64,000 nucleotides of DNA. Origin: an uncultured Lachnospiraceae bacterium. GTDB lineage: Bacteria; Bacillota; Clostridia; Lachnospirales; Lachnospiraceae. Each line of letters begins with the position of its first letter. Position 1 is the first letter of the stretch. Below the pieces are notes generated by a model, which was given only the letters and a program-made list of their open reading frames with translations, searched no databases and was not told where the DNA came from. Positions 31,581-41,525 of this stretch are shown piece by piece. The translations under genes and the position numbers were made by a program. Location of the stretch: the NCBI GenBank assembly GCA_947177165.1, contig CAMWTP010000027.1, positions 1 to 64,000 of the forward strand. The letters are read 5' to 3'.

Positions 31581-32879
31581 TTATTCTTCAAAAAATACTT
31601 GAGCAAGATGGATCAAAGAATCAATATCCCTTGCGCCGCCTGTCTCATATGCAGAGTGCATGGCAAGCTGCGGCAGTCCGATATCCGCCGCTGCCATGGA
31701 TACCTGCGCCATCGCAAGATTTCCCAGTGTCGAACCACCCGGTATGTCCGAGTGGTTCGCATATGTCTGGAGCGGAATATCTTTTTTTCCACACAGATTT
31801 CTGACATATGCCGCAGAGTAAGCATCTGTCGCGTACTTCTGCCCTCCGTGATATTTCAGCACAACGCCCCTGTTCAGATACGGCCGGTTTGTCAGATCTG
31901 CCTTCCCGCCCTGATTGGGGTGGCACGCATGCCCGTTGTCAGCACTGAGCATAAAGCTGTCCGCCTTCCATGTGCGGCAGACCTTTTCGCTGACTCCCAG
32001 CCCGTCTGCAATATTTTCCAGTGTATCCCGGAAAAAGGTCGAGTCTGCGCCCTGTCTCGTGAGGCTTCCCACTTCCTCGTTGTCAAATACAGCGAACACG
32101 TCAATACAGCGCTCTGGTTTTCCGCTGACAATCCCTTTTAATCCCGCAAAGACACAGGCCAGATCATCATAGCGCGGCGTCATGATAAACTCGTCCTCCG
32201 CCCCCGCCAGAACCGCCTTCTCACAGTTCTCCACAAAGAGGTCGCAAGACAGGATTCTGTCGTCTGTCTGTGACATGGCTTCTGCGACCATCGCACGCAG
32301 CATGCCCTTTGACGGCTTCTCCCTGTCATCCGGATTTGTCATGGTCATAAGCGGCAGCATATCATTCTGCGCGCTGAATGCCACGCCGTTGTTCGTGTCA
32401 CGATTCATATGGATTGCCAGGCTTGGTATCATGCAGATATTGTCCTTTAATTTCACCAGCCGCGATACAATCCCGCCGTTCTCCTCGAGGCAGACTCTCC
32501 CCGCGATGGTGAGCGGTCTGTCAAGCCATGTGGATAAGATCATTCCACCGTATTTTTCTGTATTCAGGCTTATATAGACACCCTCCTTCTCGATTTCCGG
32601 ATTTTCCTTGATCTTGAAAGCCGGGGAGTCCGAGTGGGCTGCGTACACATGATAACCTTTGATCTCATTGACGTCGCACTCCGGCACCCGGAACGCCATC
32701 ACTGAGGAATCGTTTCGGATTACGAAATAGCTGCCGCCCTGTTCCAGTGACCAGATTTCCTTCTCCGAAAGCTCAATAAAGCCTTCCTGTAAAAATACCT
32801 TTCTCATGTTGTCAACTGCATGGTAGCCCGTCAGGCTGCTGTCCAGAAAATCCATCAATTCCTTAATATTTTCATTCAT
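31581..32879 (-). CDS. M18 family aminopeptidase
   Basis: 432-aa zinc aminopeptidase (aspartyl aminopeptidase/aminopeptidase I group). Metal and catalytic regions: VYAAHSDSPAFKIK, FDNEEVGSLTRQGADS, SADNGHACHPNQGGKAD and the C-terminal MHSAYETGGARD. Releases N-terminal acidic or neutral residues in peptide turnover. ATG 32879 (MNENIKELMDFL) is preferred; the ATG at 32906 has no site. Convergent with the M56 gene with only 9 bp between. Confidence 0.92.
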   Translation of the reverse strand: MNENIKELMDFLDSSLTGYHAVDNMRKVFLQEGFIELSEKEIWSLEQGGSYFVIRNDSSVMAFRVPECDVNEIKGYHVYAAHSDSPAFKIKENPEIEKEGVYISLNTEKYGGMILSTWLDRPLTIAGRVCLEENGGIVSRLVKLKDNICMIPSLAIHMNRDTNNGVAFSAQNDMLPLMTMTNPDDREKPSKGMLRAMVAEAMSQTDDRILSCDLFVENCEKAVLAGAEDEFIMTPRYDDLACVFAGLKGIVSGKPERCIDVFAVFDNEEVGSLTRQGADSTFFRDTLENIADGLGVSEKVCRTWKADSFMLSADNGHACHPNQGGKADLTNRPYLNRGVVLKYHGGQKYATDAYSAAYVRNLCGKKDIPLQTYANHSDIPGGSTLGNLAMAQVSMAAADIGLPQLAMHSAYETGGARDIDSLIHLAQVFFEE

Positions 32880-32919
32880 CTTTTTCTTGCACCTCTCTTT
32901 TTCCATATATTCGAATCAA

Positions 32920-34293
32920 CTATATTGCATCGATCGCTTCGCCGATACCTCCGACACCGATAATCTTAATTCCGTCCGTCTTGTCCATTCCTTCCAGATT
33001 TACTCTCGGCATGATCACGGTCTCATATCCAAGCTTTTTAGCCTCCTGCACCCGCTGCTGCGCCATACTCACCGCACGCACCTCGCCGCTCAGGCCCACC
33101 TCGCCAAACACAATCGTCTTCTCATCGATTGCGCGGTTTTTGAAGCTGGACACAATCGCCATGATAAGCCCCAGATCAATCGCCGGCTCGTTGATTTTCA
33201 TGCCGCCTGCTATGTTGACATAGGCGTCACAGTCTCCAATCTGCAGCCCCAGACGCTTCTCCAGCACCGCCATCAGCAGATTGACCCGGTTAAAATCAGT
33301 TCCTGTCGTCTGACGTCTCGGGATTCCGAAGTTCGTCCTGCACACGAGAGCCTGTATTTCTATCAGAATGGGCCTCGTGCCTTCCACTGAGCAGACCACA
33401 ACAGAACCGCTGGCCCCCGCCGGCTTTCCGCTCAGCATATACTCGGACGGGTTCTCCACCTCGATGAGTCCCTCCTTGCGCATCTCAAATACACCAATCT
33501 CATTCGTGGACCCAAAACGATTCTTGACTCCGCGGAGAATCCGGTAGGAGGCATACCGGTCTCCCTCAAAGTACAGTACGGTGTCGACCATATGTTCTAG
33601 CACGCGCGGCCCCGCAACTGTCCCCTCCTTTGTCACATGTCCCACGATAAATATCGAAGTTCCCATGCCCTTCGCCAGCTGCAGGAAGACATTGGTCGCC
33701 TCCCTCACCTGGGACACGCTTCCCGGCGCTGATGTGACAGACTCCTGATACATCGTCTGTATGGAGTCAATGACAACAATCTCTGGTTTGGTGTGGCGGA
33801 TCGTCTCCTCCACAATGCCGAGATTCGTCTCACACAGCAGCATCATCGTGTCCTGAAACTCGCCGATTCGAATCGCCCTGAGCTTAATCTGTTTTAGGGA
33901 CTCCTCCCCTGATATATACAGAACCTTTCTGCCCGAATTGGCAAGCAGCCTGCACATCTGCAGCAGCAGTGTGGACTTTCCGATTCCGGGATCTCCCCCC
34001 ACCAGTGTCAGGGAGCCCTGCATAATTCCCCCGCCAAGCACACGGTCAAGCTCTGCAATGCCGGTATGCATGCGTTCCTCCTCCCGCATGGAGATGGAAC
34101 CAATCCTGACAGGCTTTGCCGCCTCCCGAAACGGAGTTATCTTAGCGCTGCCTCCCATACCGCTGCCAGTCACGCTGACCTTCTCCTCCACAAACGTGTT
34201 CCACTTTTTGCAGGCGGGGCACTGCCCCATCCACTTGGAGGACTCATGTCCGCACTCCTGACAGAAAAATACTGTAGTATTCTTTTTTGCCAT
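32920..34293 (-). CDS. radA: DNA repair protein RadA/Sms
   Basis: 457-aa RecA-like branch-migration helicase. N-terminal zinc finger CQECGHESSKWMGQCPAC, Walker A GGDPGIGKSTLLLQMC, the RadA motif KNRFGSTNEIGVF, and a C-terminal Lon-like domain. ATG 34293 has GAGGAG. Ends 40 bp before the M18 gene on the same strand, so possibly co-transcribed. Confidence 0.96.
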   Translation of the reverse strand: MAKKNTTVFFCQECGHESSKWMGQCPACKKWNTFVEEKVSVTGSGMGGSAKITPFREAAKPVRIGSISMREEERMHTGIAELDRVLGGGIMQGSLTLVGGDPGIGKSTLLLQMCRLLANSGRKVLYISGEESLKQIKLRAIRIGEFQDTMMLLCETNLGIVEETIRHTKPEIVVIDSIQTMYQESVTSAPGSVSQVREATNVFLQLAKGMGTSIFIVGHVTKEGTVAGPRVLEHMVDTVLYFEGDRYASYRILRGVKNRFGSTNEIGVFEMRKEGLIEVENPSEYMLSGKPAGASGSVVVCSVEGTRPILIEIQALVCRTNFGIPRRQTTGTDFNRVNLLMAVLEKRLGLQIGDCDAYVNIAGGMKINEPAIDLGLIMAIVSSFKNRAIDEKTIVFGEVGLSGEVRAVSMAQQRVQEAKKLGYETVIMPRVNLEGMDKTDGIKIIGVGGIGEAIDAI

Positions 34294-34324
34294 GAAAATC
34301 TCCTCATCAAAACTTTTTCATAAA

Positions 34325-34350
34325 GAAACCCCCTCAGATGAGGAGGTTTC
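34325..34350 (-). terminator. Terminator after the 137-aa gene
   Basis: GAAACCcCCTC pairs with GAGGaGGTTTC around a four-base loop, with TTT after it on the minus strand. It lies 21 bp below the stop. Confidence 0.75.
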
Positions 34351-34371
34351 CTTACTATACCTTATTTCTAT

Positions 34372-34785
34372 CTATTTCTTCATCATCTTCACTTCCACTT
34401 CGCCGAAGCCTTCCAGCTCCACGCTGACACTGAGCTTTCCAGAAAGGTTTGTCTTCATAACACCTGCACTCTCTCCGGCCACAATCACTTCATACTCGGA
34501 ATTATCCGCTGCGCCCACTGTAATCTGTGCATCCTGGCTTCCCTCTACCGTAAACGAGATACCGTTTTCACTTTCGCAAAAGTTGTGAACAGATGTGCCC
34601 GGAACCGATTCATATAAAAACAAACCGTTTTTTTCCAGCTTGGTGATCTCCTGAAAGGTTTTTACCTTGTACATGTCCCCGGCGTGCTCATAATCCTCAA
34701 GCTTTGCCTTTGCCGCCAGCTCGTGATTCCCAAAGCTGATATTTCCGTTACTCTCGGAACGTAGCAATTCCTCAATTACTGCCAT
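34372..34785 (-). CDS. Conserved hypothetical protein (often mislabelled endosialidase)
   Basis: 137 aa, soluble. Begins MAVIEELLRSESNGNISFG, with later beta-rich strings (ISFTVEGSQDAQITVG, LSGKLSVSVELEG). I recall close relatives in Lachnospiraceae annotated as endosialidase, but nothing here indicates sialidase chemistry. AGGAGG precedes ATG at 9 nt. Monocistronic between radA and clpC. Confidence 0.75.
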   Translation of the reverse strand: MAVIEELLRSESNGNISFGNHELAAKAKLEDYEHAGDMYKVKTFQEITKLEKNGLFLYESVPGTSVHNFCESENGISFTVEGSQDAQITVGAADNSEYEVIVAGESAGVMKTNLSGKLSVSVELEGFGEVEVKMMKK

Positions 34786-34892
34786 TTCATTTGTCCTCCT
34801 AAAAATTGATTAGAATTAATTTTCGTTTACACTATAATCATATACTATCTTTTTATCTTTTTCCACAGAATTTTTAGATAATTTTACAAAAA

Positions 34893-37358
34893 TTAACCTT
34901 CCGCTTCTTTGAGTTCTTTTACGGTAAAGGTCACCTTGTCACCGCGCACGCCCGCTGTCACGGTATCGCCTCTCTTAACCCGGCCTTCCAGGATTGCTGT
35001 GGCAAGCTCATTCTCCACCACGTTCTGAATCGCGCGTTTGAGGGGTCTCGCTCCCATCTTCAGGTCAGAGTACTTTTTCACCAGATACTCCTTCAAGGTG
35101 TTTGTAAATGACAGGTCAATATCCATCTGCGTCCTGCACCGCTCACAGAGATTTCTGGACAACAATGTCACAATCTGTTTCATATCCTGCTCTGTCAGCG
35201 GATGGAACACCATAATCTCATCGATACGGTTGATGAACTCCGGTTTAAACAGACGCTTTACCTCTTCCATAACACCTGATTTCATTTTATTGTAATCCGC
35301 TTCCGCATCTCTTCTGGCGGCAAATCCGAGATTTTTCGGGTCGACAATCCGCTGTGCACCCGCATTGGAGGTCATGATCAGGATCGTGTTCTTGAAACTC
35401 ACCTTCCGACCTTTGGAATCGGTGATATGGCCGTCGTCAAGCACCTGCAGCAGAATATTGAACACATCCGGATGGGCTTTCTCGATCTCGTCAAACAGCA
35501 CGACAGAATACGGTGATCTGCGCACCTTCTCGCTGAGCTGTCCTCCCTCCTCAAATCCTACATATCCCGGAGGAGAACCAACCATCTTGGATACAGAGTG
35601 CGACTCCATATACTCCGACATATCTACCCGGATCAGTGCACTCTCCGAGCCGAACATCGCCTCTGCAAGCGCCTTGGAGAGCTCTGTCTTGCCCACACCG
35701 GTAGGACCTAAAAACAAGAAGGAACCAATCGGCCTGTTGGGATCCTGCAGTCCCACACGGCCGCGCTTCATCGTCTGTGCGACCGCAGTGACGGCTTCCT
35801 CCTGACCGATGACGCGCTTGTGAAGGATGGATTCGAGCTTGAGCAGCCGCTCGCTCTCCTTCTGTGTCAGCTTCCTGACAGGTATCTTTGTCCAGTTTGC
35901 CACAACCTCCGCGATATCGTTCTCTGTCACGACAAGTCTCCGCTCCTCCTGCGTTTTCTCGTATTTCGCCACTGCCTTGTCATACTTCTTGATCAAATCG
36001 TCCTGCGCCTTGCGAAGCTCGGCCGCCTGTGTGTATGCTTCCATTCTGATGGAACGCTCTATCTGAAGATCGTATTTCTTGATCTGTTCTGTCATCTCCT
36101 TGAAGCTGTCTGGTACATTCATGTTTTTCAGCCTGATGGCAGCGGAAGCCTCATCGATCAGGTCAATCGCCTTATCCGGAAGATTTCTGTCATTGATATA
36201 CCGGTCTGACAGCTTTACCGCCGCTTCGATTGCCTCCTGTGTGATCGTCACATTGTGGTGCTCCTCATACTTGTAGGCCACCCCGTTCAGTATCTCAACC
36301 GCCTCGCTCTCGTTCGGCTCCTCCACTGTCACCGGCTGGAAGCGCCGCTCGAGCGCCGCATCCTTCTCGATATACTTGCGGTACTCTGCGATCGTCGTGG
36401 CACCGATCAGTTGTATCTCCCCTCTTGACAGCGACGGCTTGAGGATGTTAGACGCATCAATCGCCCCCTCCGCACCGCCTGCACCGATCAGTGTGTGAAT
36501 CTCATCGAGGAACAGGTAAATATTTCCCGCATCGATCACTTCCCTGATCACACGCTTGATGCGCTCCTCAAACTCACCGCGGTATTTTGAGCCTGCCACC
36601 ATTCCTGCAAGATCAAGTGTCACAACACGTTTGTTCCTGACGGTATCAGGCACATCCCCGTTTACAATCCGAAGCGCCAGCCCCTCCGCGATAGCAGTCT
36701 TGCCCACCCCGGGTTCTCCGATAAGACACGGATTGTTCTTGGTGCGTCTCGACAAGATCTGTACGACACGCATGATCTCCGTCTCCCTGCCCACAACCGG
36801 GTCAAGCTTCCCCTCCTTGGCAAGATAGGTCAGATCCCGGCTGTACTGGTTCAATGTCTGTGTCGTTCCGTCCCTTTTCTTCTTATTCCTGTTTTTATTG
36901 AGATCATCCTTGTGCTGGTTGATATCCTCCCCCATGGCGATCAGCGTATCCATATACAGCTTCTGCACATTGATACCGATTGTATTCAAAAGTCTGAGCC
37001 CCACATTCTCGCCCTCTCTCAAGATTGCGAGCAGAATGTGTTCTGTCCCTGTCAGCTGACTCTTGTACTTCTCTGCCAGTCTGTGACTGTCCTCGAGAAC
37101 TTTTGCTGCCCTCGGCGAGTACCCGTCCCGTTCCATCAGCGCCACATTTCCCTCCGGCGCGATCAGCTCCTTGATCATGCTGATGAGCTGTACCTCGTCC
37201 ACACCATTCTCATTAAGAACCCGCGCCGCCACACCTGTCTTTTCCTTCACTAGTCCCACAAGAATGTGTTCACTGCCAATATAGCTCTGATGCAAATCCC
37301 TCGCAGCTTTGGCAGCTTTCTGCAGTGCCGCCTTTGCCTTATCTGTAAACTGCTGCAT
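34893..37358 (-). CDS. clpC: AAA+ unfoldase ClpC
   Basis: 821-aa class I Clp ATPase partner of ClpP. Double Clp N repeat ([36 protein letters not shown]), D1 Walker [16 protein letters not shown], UvrB/C-type middle region, D2 Walker [18 protein letters not shown]. Handles protein quality control and regulated proteolysis. Here it follows a GntR-type regulator gene by 39 bp instead of the ctsR-mcsA-mcsB set of Bacillus, so regulation probably differs. Confidence 0.95.
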   Translation of the reverse strand: MQQFTDKAKAALQKAAKAARDLHQSYIGSEHILVGLVKEKTGVAARVLNENGVDEVQLISMIKELIAPEGNVALMERDGYSPRAAKVLEDSHRLAEKYKSQLTGTEHILLAILREGENVGLRLLNTIGINVQKLYMDTLIAMGEDINQHKDDLNKNRNKKKRDGTTQTLNQYSRDLTYLAKEGKLDPVVGRETEIMRVVQILSRRTKNNPCLIGEPGVGKTAIAEGLALRIVNGDVPDTVRNKRVVTLDLAGMVAGSKYRGEFEERIKRVIREVIDAGNIYLFLDEIHTLIGAGGAEGAIDASNILKPSLSRGEIQLIGATTIAEYRKYIEKDAALERRFQPVTVEEPNESEAVEILNGVAYKYEEHHNVTITQEAIEAAVKLSDRYINDRNLPDKAIDLIDEASAAIRLKNMNVPDSFKEMTEQIKKYDLQIERSIRMEAYTQAAELRKAQDDLIKKYDKAVAKYEKTQEERRLVVTENDIAEVVANWTKIPVRKLTQKESERLLKLESILHKRVIGQEEAVTAVAQTMKRGRVGLQDPNRPIGSFLFLGPTGVGKTELSKALAEAMFGSESALIRVDMSEYMESHSVSKMVGSPPGYVGFEEGGQLSEKVRRSPYSVVLFDEIEKAHPDVFNILLQVLDDGHITDSKGRKVSFKNTILIMTSNAGAQRIVDPKNLGFAARRDAEADYNKMKSGVMEEVKRLFKPEFINRIDEIMVFHPLTEQDMKQIVTLLSRNLCERCRTQMDIDLSFTNTLKEYLVKKYSDLKMGARPLKRAIQNVVENELATAILEGRVKRGDTVTAGVRGDKVTFTVKELKEAEG

Positions 37359-37397
37359 TTTTCTGTGCCTCCATGTTATTTTCTTATTTCCTGGTTT

Positions 37398-37769
37398 TCA
37401 TTCCTCATATCCTTCGTAGATCTCGTCAATCAGCGCATGCACTTCCTCCCTTGTTATCCGCTTACAGCTGCTCTTGGCCAGCAGCACCTGCATGTCGCGC
37501 TTCAAATCCTCCTTCGCCTGCATCTTGTCTATATCAATCGCGATCACCGCACCTTTTCTCCGGTCTACCTTCACAAAACCTTCCTGTTTCAACACAGAAT
37601 ACGCCTTGTTTACCGTATGCATATTGATGCCGATCGTATCTGCAAGCTGCCTCACAGAGGGAAGCGTATCCCCCTCCTGAAACTGAGACGTGGCTATCCC
37701 GATTATGATCTGGTTGCGCAGCTGTAGATAAAGGGCTTCATCACTGTTAAAATCAATCTCTATATACAA
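37398..37769 (-). CDS. GntR family regulator (YtrA type)
   Basis: About 123 aa. Winged helix LQLRNQIIIGIATSQF, LPSVRQLADTIGINMHTVNKAYSVLKQEGFV and a short helical tail, the YtrA-subfamily size. I place the start at TTG 37769 (LYIEIDFNSDEAL) behind GGGGA, because the promoter -10 (37815-37810) lies inside the longer ATG-started frame from 37838. Upstream of clpC in the same transcript, so it may regulate clpC and itself. Confidence 0.82.
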   Translation of the reverse strand: MYIEIDFNSDEALYLQLRNQIIIGIATSQFQEGDTLPSVRQLADTIGINMHTVNKAYSVLKQEGFVKVDRRKGAVIAIDIDKMQAKEDLKRDMQVLLAKSSCKRITREEVHALIDEIYEGYEE

Positions 37770-37809
37770 TTGTTCCCCACGCTCCTTCCACTTATCGGCT
37801 GTTATATAA

Positions 37810-37838
37810 ATTGTAGCACAATGGTCATATGTACACAA
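37810..37838 (-). promoter_or_regulatory. Sigma-A promoter of gntR-clpC
   Basis: TTGTGT (37838-37833), 17 bp, TACAAT (37815-37810). Transcription from about 37803 excludes the first codons of the longer GntR frame. Confidence 0.75.
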
Positions 37839-37865
37839 GGGAAGTTATAGATTTTTAAGAAAAAG

Positions 37866-37912
37866 GCGAAAAAACCTGTCCGATTCCTGCAATCAGACAA
37901 GTTCTTTCGTTT
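37866..37912 (-). terminator. Terminator after the SH3/RRPQG protein gene
   Basis: On the minus strand CTTGTCTGATT pairs with AATCGGACAGG around GCAGG, followed by TTTTTT. Confidence 0.8.
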
Positions 37913-37920
37913 TTTCTTTT

Positions 37921-39504
37921 CTATTCTATATCCATAAAATCCATGTCGTCATCTTCTAAGAGATTCTTTGCCTTGTACCCCTTCTGCGCCTGTCCCTTCT
38001 CGTTCGGAATCCTATCGTTCTGCTGCTGCGGACGCCTTGGCGGCTGACCGTTCGCATTCCCCTGCGGACGCCTTGGCGGCTGCTGTCCCTGCTGCGGTCT
38101 GGCAGCTCCGCCGTTGCCGGAAGGATTTCCGCCCTGCGGACGTCTTGATGGCTGTCCTCCCTGTTGCGGTACATTTCCATTTGAAAGACTTCCCTGCGGA
38201 CGCCTTGGCGGCTGTTGGCTTTGCGGATGTCTTGGCGGCTGCTGTCCCTGCGGGCGTCTCGCCGGCTGTCCCTGCGCCGCGCCGACGGAAGCCACTCCTT
38301 GCGGACGCCTCACCGGCTGCGGCCCCTGCGGACGTCTCGCCGGCTGCGGCTCATCGTCGTCGTCCTCCAGATCTTCCAGATCCTCTATGTCATCATCCTG
38401 ATCGTCATCATCGTCATAACTCTTATACCGTTTATAAGAATTTCCCTGCCCCTTGAGCTTGATCAACAGCAAACCTAATGCTGCGATCAGTACCACAATA
38501 ATCACGACAAGCACAATCACCGGAATCAGTCCTACAGATCCTATGCCGTCATTCGGCGGCGTAATTCCATCCGTTGTATAGACATATCTCTGATAAACAT
38601 GGTTCTCCGCGTCAAAAAGAAACCATCCCTGTTCCCCGTTCTGCTTCTGTCCGTAGAAGATCAGAAATGCACCATTTTTATATGCCTTGTAGCTCTGTCC
38701 GTCCGCGCTGAGCGTGATCAGCTCAAATCCCGGCATGATATAGGGAACCTCGTCCACATTCATAGGAATGACACTGTTATTATCTGCCGGGGCAGGCTCT
38801 GCAGGCTGCTCTGGCGGCTGCTCCTCCGGCGGTGTTGTCTCCGCTGGCGGCTGCTCCTCCCCCGGATTTTCCTCCCCGGTGATCTGTGATGTCACCGTAT
38901 CTGCAGGCACATTGTCTGATGTCACCAGATCTGAACGGATGTAACCAGACTTTTCTTCGTTACCGTAGGTAAAAGTCACCTGATACCACTTCTTGCCGTC
39001 TGTGCCGGTGGCCTCTCCGACCACTGTCAAAACCGTTCCGCGGTTTGCCTTCGCCCTCGATTCTGAATTGGTGGAGGCCTCCGCCCTGATGTTTGTGTTA
39101 TTGCTTATGACTGAGACCTGTCTGGCATCTACCGGAGTCGCTGTGGTTGACGGTACATCTGTAGGCGATGCTGCTGCCCCCCCCTGGGTTGTCGGTATGT
39201 TTACTCCATCCGGCACTTTGATCAGGTCACTCCTGATAAAGCCCTTTGTGTCGGAATTCACATAAACCTGATACCAGGTATTGTTATCTGTCCCTGATGT
39301 CTTGCTGATGATATCGATTGTCTTTCCCGATGGCACACTTGCAAGTTTTTCACTATTGGGATCTGCCGACGCCCGGATTACAGCGCTCTTTGCAATCACT
39401 GTACCCTGTACATCGGCAAGGCTCACCATTCCAATACTCAATACCATACAGAAAAGCATCATTGCCAATATGTGCTTTATCCCGTTTCTTTTGTTCTCTT
39501 TCAT
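37921..39504 (-). CDS. Exported SH3-domain protein with transmembrane helix and RRPQG-repeat tail
   Basis: 527 aa. Signal peptide (ILAMMLFCMVLSIGMVSLA), two SH3b domains (AVIRASADPNSEKLASVPSGKT and TNIRAEASTNSESRAKANRG regions), a Pro/Glu linker, a small domain, one membrane span (about residues 328-350), then a cytoplasmic tail that starts very acidic (DDDDDQDDDIEDLEDLEDDD) and continues as some ten imperfect RRPQG/RHPQS repeats. The tail is intrinsically disordered by composition. Function unknown; cell-wall sensing is a reasonable inference. AAGGAG precedes ATG. Confidence 0.8.
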   Translation of the reverse strand: MKENKRNGIKHILAMMLFCMVLSIGMVSLADVQGTVIAKSAVIRASADPNSEKLASVPSGKTIDIISKTSGTDNNTWYQVYVNSDTKGFIRSDLIKVPDGVNIPTTQGGAAASPTDVPSTTATPVDARQVSVISNNTNIRAEASTNSESRAKANRGTVLTVVGEATGTDGKKWYQVTFTYGNEEKSGYIRSDLVTSDNVPADTVTSQITGEENPGEEQPPAETTPPEEQPPEQPAEPAPADNNSVIPMNVDEVPYIMPGFELITLSADGQSYKAYKNGAFLIFYGQKQNGEQGWFLFDAENHVYQRYVYTTDGITPPNDGIGSVGLIPVIVLVVIIVVLIAALGLLLIKLKGQGNSYKRYKSYDDDDDQDDDIEDLEDLEDDDDEPQPARRPQGPQPVRRPQGVASVGAAQGQPARRPQGQQPPRHPQSQQPPRRPQGSLSNGNVPQQGGQPSRRPQGGNPSGNGGAARPQQGQQPPRRPQGNANGQPPRRPQQQNDRIPNEKGQAQKGYKAKNLLEDDDMDFMDIE

Positions 39505-39583
39505 ATCTTATACTCCTTGCGTGCTCTGGCACGCATATTAATCAATCGTTTGAAAGTGACCTTCTTTCAAACGTATACTCCTG

Positions 39584-40858
39584 TCACGCCTCATCAATCG
39601 CTTTTCCGATATCATGGCGCATATACTTATTGTCAAAATCAATCCACTCTGCTGCCGCATAGGCGTTTGCCCTTGCTTCCCTGAGGCTGGCTCCCTTGGC
39701 TGTCACACCAAGCACCCGCCCTCCGTTGGTGACAAACTTTCCGCCTGCATCCAGCTTTGTCCCCGCATGGAAACAATAGTAACCATCCTTGCCGTCAAAA
39801 TTCTCAAGTCCCCTGATTTCGAGTCCCTTGTCATATTTGACCGGATAGCCGTCGCTCGCAAGCACGACACAGACAGCCGCATTGTCCTCGAACTGAAGAT
39901 CGATCGTGTCAAGTGTCCCGTCGATACAGGCCTCCATCACGTCAATAATGTCGTTTTTCATGCGCGGAAGCACTACCTGCGCCTCGGGATCTCCAAACCT
40001 CGCATTGTACTCCAACACTCTTGGACCTTTGGGTGTCAGCATCAGCCCAAAGAAGATAATTCCCTTATATTCCCTTCCCTCCGCTGCCATCGCATCGACC
40101 GTTGCCTGATAGATATGTTCTCTGCAAAATTCGTCCACCTCGGCTGTATAGAACGGACTCGGCGAGAACGTTCCCATCCCGCCAGTATTCAATCCCTGAT
40201 CTCCGTCTTTTGCGCGCTTGTGATCCTGCGCGGAAGTCATTGTCTTGATAGTCCTGCCGTCCACATAGGACAACACAGACACCTCCCGGCCTGTCATAAA
40301 CTCCTCGATCACCATGCGGCTTCCGGCTGCTCCAAACTGTTTGTCCAGCATGATCGAGCGGACACCATCCTTTGCCTCCTCCAGCGTATTGCAGATCAGC
40401 ACGCCTTTTCCAAGCGCCAGTCCATCCGCCTTCAACACGATCGGAAAACTTGCCGTCTCCAGATAAGCCAGCGCCTTGTCCGCATCGTCAAAATTTTCAT
40501 ACGCCGCCGTCGGTATATTGTATTTCTTCATCAAATCCTTCGAAAACGCTTTGGAGCCCTCAAGAATTGCTGCGTTCTTCCTCGGTCCGAATACCCTGAG
40601 TCCCTCCGCCTCAAACACATCAACGACGCCGCCTACCAGAGGATCGTCCATGCCGATGATCGTGAGGTCAATCTGCTTTTCCTTCGCAAAGGCCGCCAGT
40701 TTGTCAAACTCCATGGCTCCGATTGCCACACACTCTGCAATCTGCCCGATTCCTGCGTTTCCGGGAGCACAGTAGATCTTGTCGACCTGCGGACTCTTCG
40801 CCACGCTTGCAGTGATCGCGTGTTCCCGTCCGCCGCTTCCCACGATTAACACTTTCAT
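39584..40858 (-). CDS. purD: Phosphoribosylamine-glycine ligase
   Basis: ATP-grasp enzyme, step two of purine synthesis. GSGGREHAI at the N-terminus, LKADGLALGKGVLIC and LEYNARFGDPEAQ typical of GARS. 424 aa from ATG 40858 (GGAG at 6 nt). Last gene of purE-purM-purN-purD, 73 bp after purN. Confidence 0.96.
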   Translation of the reverse strand: MKVLIVGSGGREHAITASVAKSPQVDKIYCAPGNAGIGQIAECVAIGAMEFDKLAAFAKEKQIDLTIIGMDDPLVGGVVDVFEAEGLRVFGPRKNAAILEGSKAFSKDLMKKYNIPTAAYENFDDADKALAYLETASFPIVLKADGLALGKGVLICNTLEEAKDGVRSIMLDKQFGAAGSRMVIEEFMTGREVSVLSYVDGRTIKTMTSAQDHKRAKDGDQGLNTGGMGTFSPSPFYTAEVDEFCREHIYQATVDAMAAEGREYKGIIFFGLMLTPKGPRVLEYNARFGDPEAQVVLPRMKNDIIDVMEACIDGTLDTIDLQFEDNAAVCVVLASDGYPVKYDKGLEIRGLENFDGKDGYYCFHAGTKLDAGGKFVTNGGRVLGVTAKGASLREARANAYAAAEWIDFDNKYMRHDIGKAIDEA

Positions 40859-40931
40859 TTCGCTCTCCATATCCTTTCTGTCATAACTATCACATTACTA
40901 TCATATAACCACCACATGTGTATCAACTGAT

Positions 40932-41525
40932 TCAAAGCAATCCATTTGCGATCATGCTGATCGCCTGCGGCAGTATCACCCATTCCGCCTGCTCCATGAC
41001 ACGCTGCTGGAGTGTTGCTGGCGTATCCTCCGGCAGCACCTCCACTGCCTTCTGCAGGATAATCGGACCAGTATCTGTCCCCTCATCCACAAAATGTACC
41101 GTGGCACCTGTGATCTTTACCCCGCGCGCCAGAACGGCCTCATGCACCTTCAGCCCATAGTAGCCCTTCCCGCAAAACGAGGGGATCAGCGCTGGATGAA
41201 TGTTGATAATGCGCCCTTCATATTTCCTGATCATCATCGGCGGAAGCACAACCAAAAATCCTGCCAGCACGATCAGATCCGGCTCTGCATCATCAACGCA
41301 CTGCAAAAAGGCCTCATTGAAAAGTTCCCTGCTCCCATAATCCTTCGGCGATACAGCAGCCGCGTCAATTCCTTTGCGCTTTGCCCGCTCCAGTGCATAC
41401 GCGCCTTTATTGTTGCTGATTACCCTCACAATCTGTGTATTCGTTATCTGACCTGCATCGACGGCATCCATGATTGCCTGTAGATTCGTTCCGCCGCCGG
41501 ACACACACACACATACTCTCAGCAT
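40932..41525 (-). CDS. purN: Phosphoribosylglycinamide formyltransferase
   Basis: 10-formyl-THF-dependent GAR transformylase, 197 aa. SGGGTNLQAIMDA binds the substrate phosphate; catalytic segment NIHPALIPSF with the invariant Asn-His; HFVDEGTDTGPII supplies the Asp. ATG 41525 (AAAGGGAG upstream) overlaps the purM stop by 7 bp, indicating coupling. Confidence 0.96.
   Translation of the reverse strand: MLRVCVCVSGGGTNLQAIMDAVDAGQITNTQIVRVISNNKGAYALERAKRKGIDAAAVSPKDYGSRELFNEAFLQCVDDAEPDLIVLAGFLVVLPPMMIRKYEGRIINIHPALIPSFCGKGYYGLKVHEAVLARGVKITGATVHFVDEGTDTGPIILQKAVEVLPEDTPATLQQRVMEQAEWVILPQAISMIANGLL

Noticed and set aside
34372..34785. Endosialidase
   Set aside because: A label often attached to this family, but the 137-aa sequence shows no sialidase motif; kept as hypothetical.
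38000..38350. CRISPR-like or tandem DNA repeat
   Set aside because: The repeats are coding RRPQG units of a membrane protein, irregular in length and without spacers.
39614..40849. 411-codon open frame on the plus strand opposite purD
   Set aside because: Fully antisense to a well-conserved purD, with no ribosome site and no recognisable protein; a codon-usage shadow.
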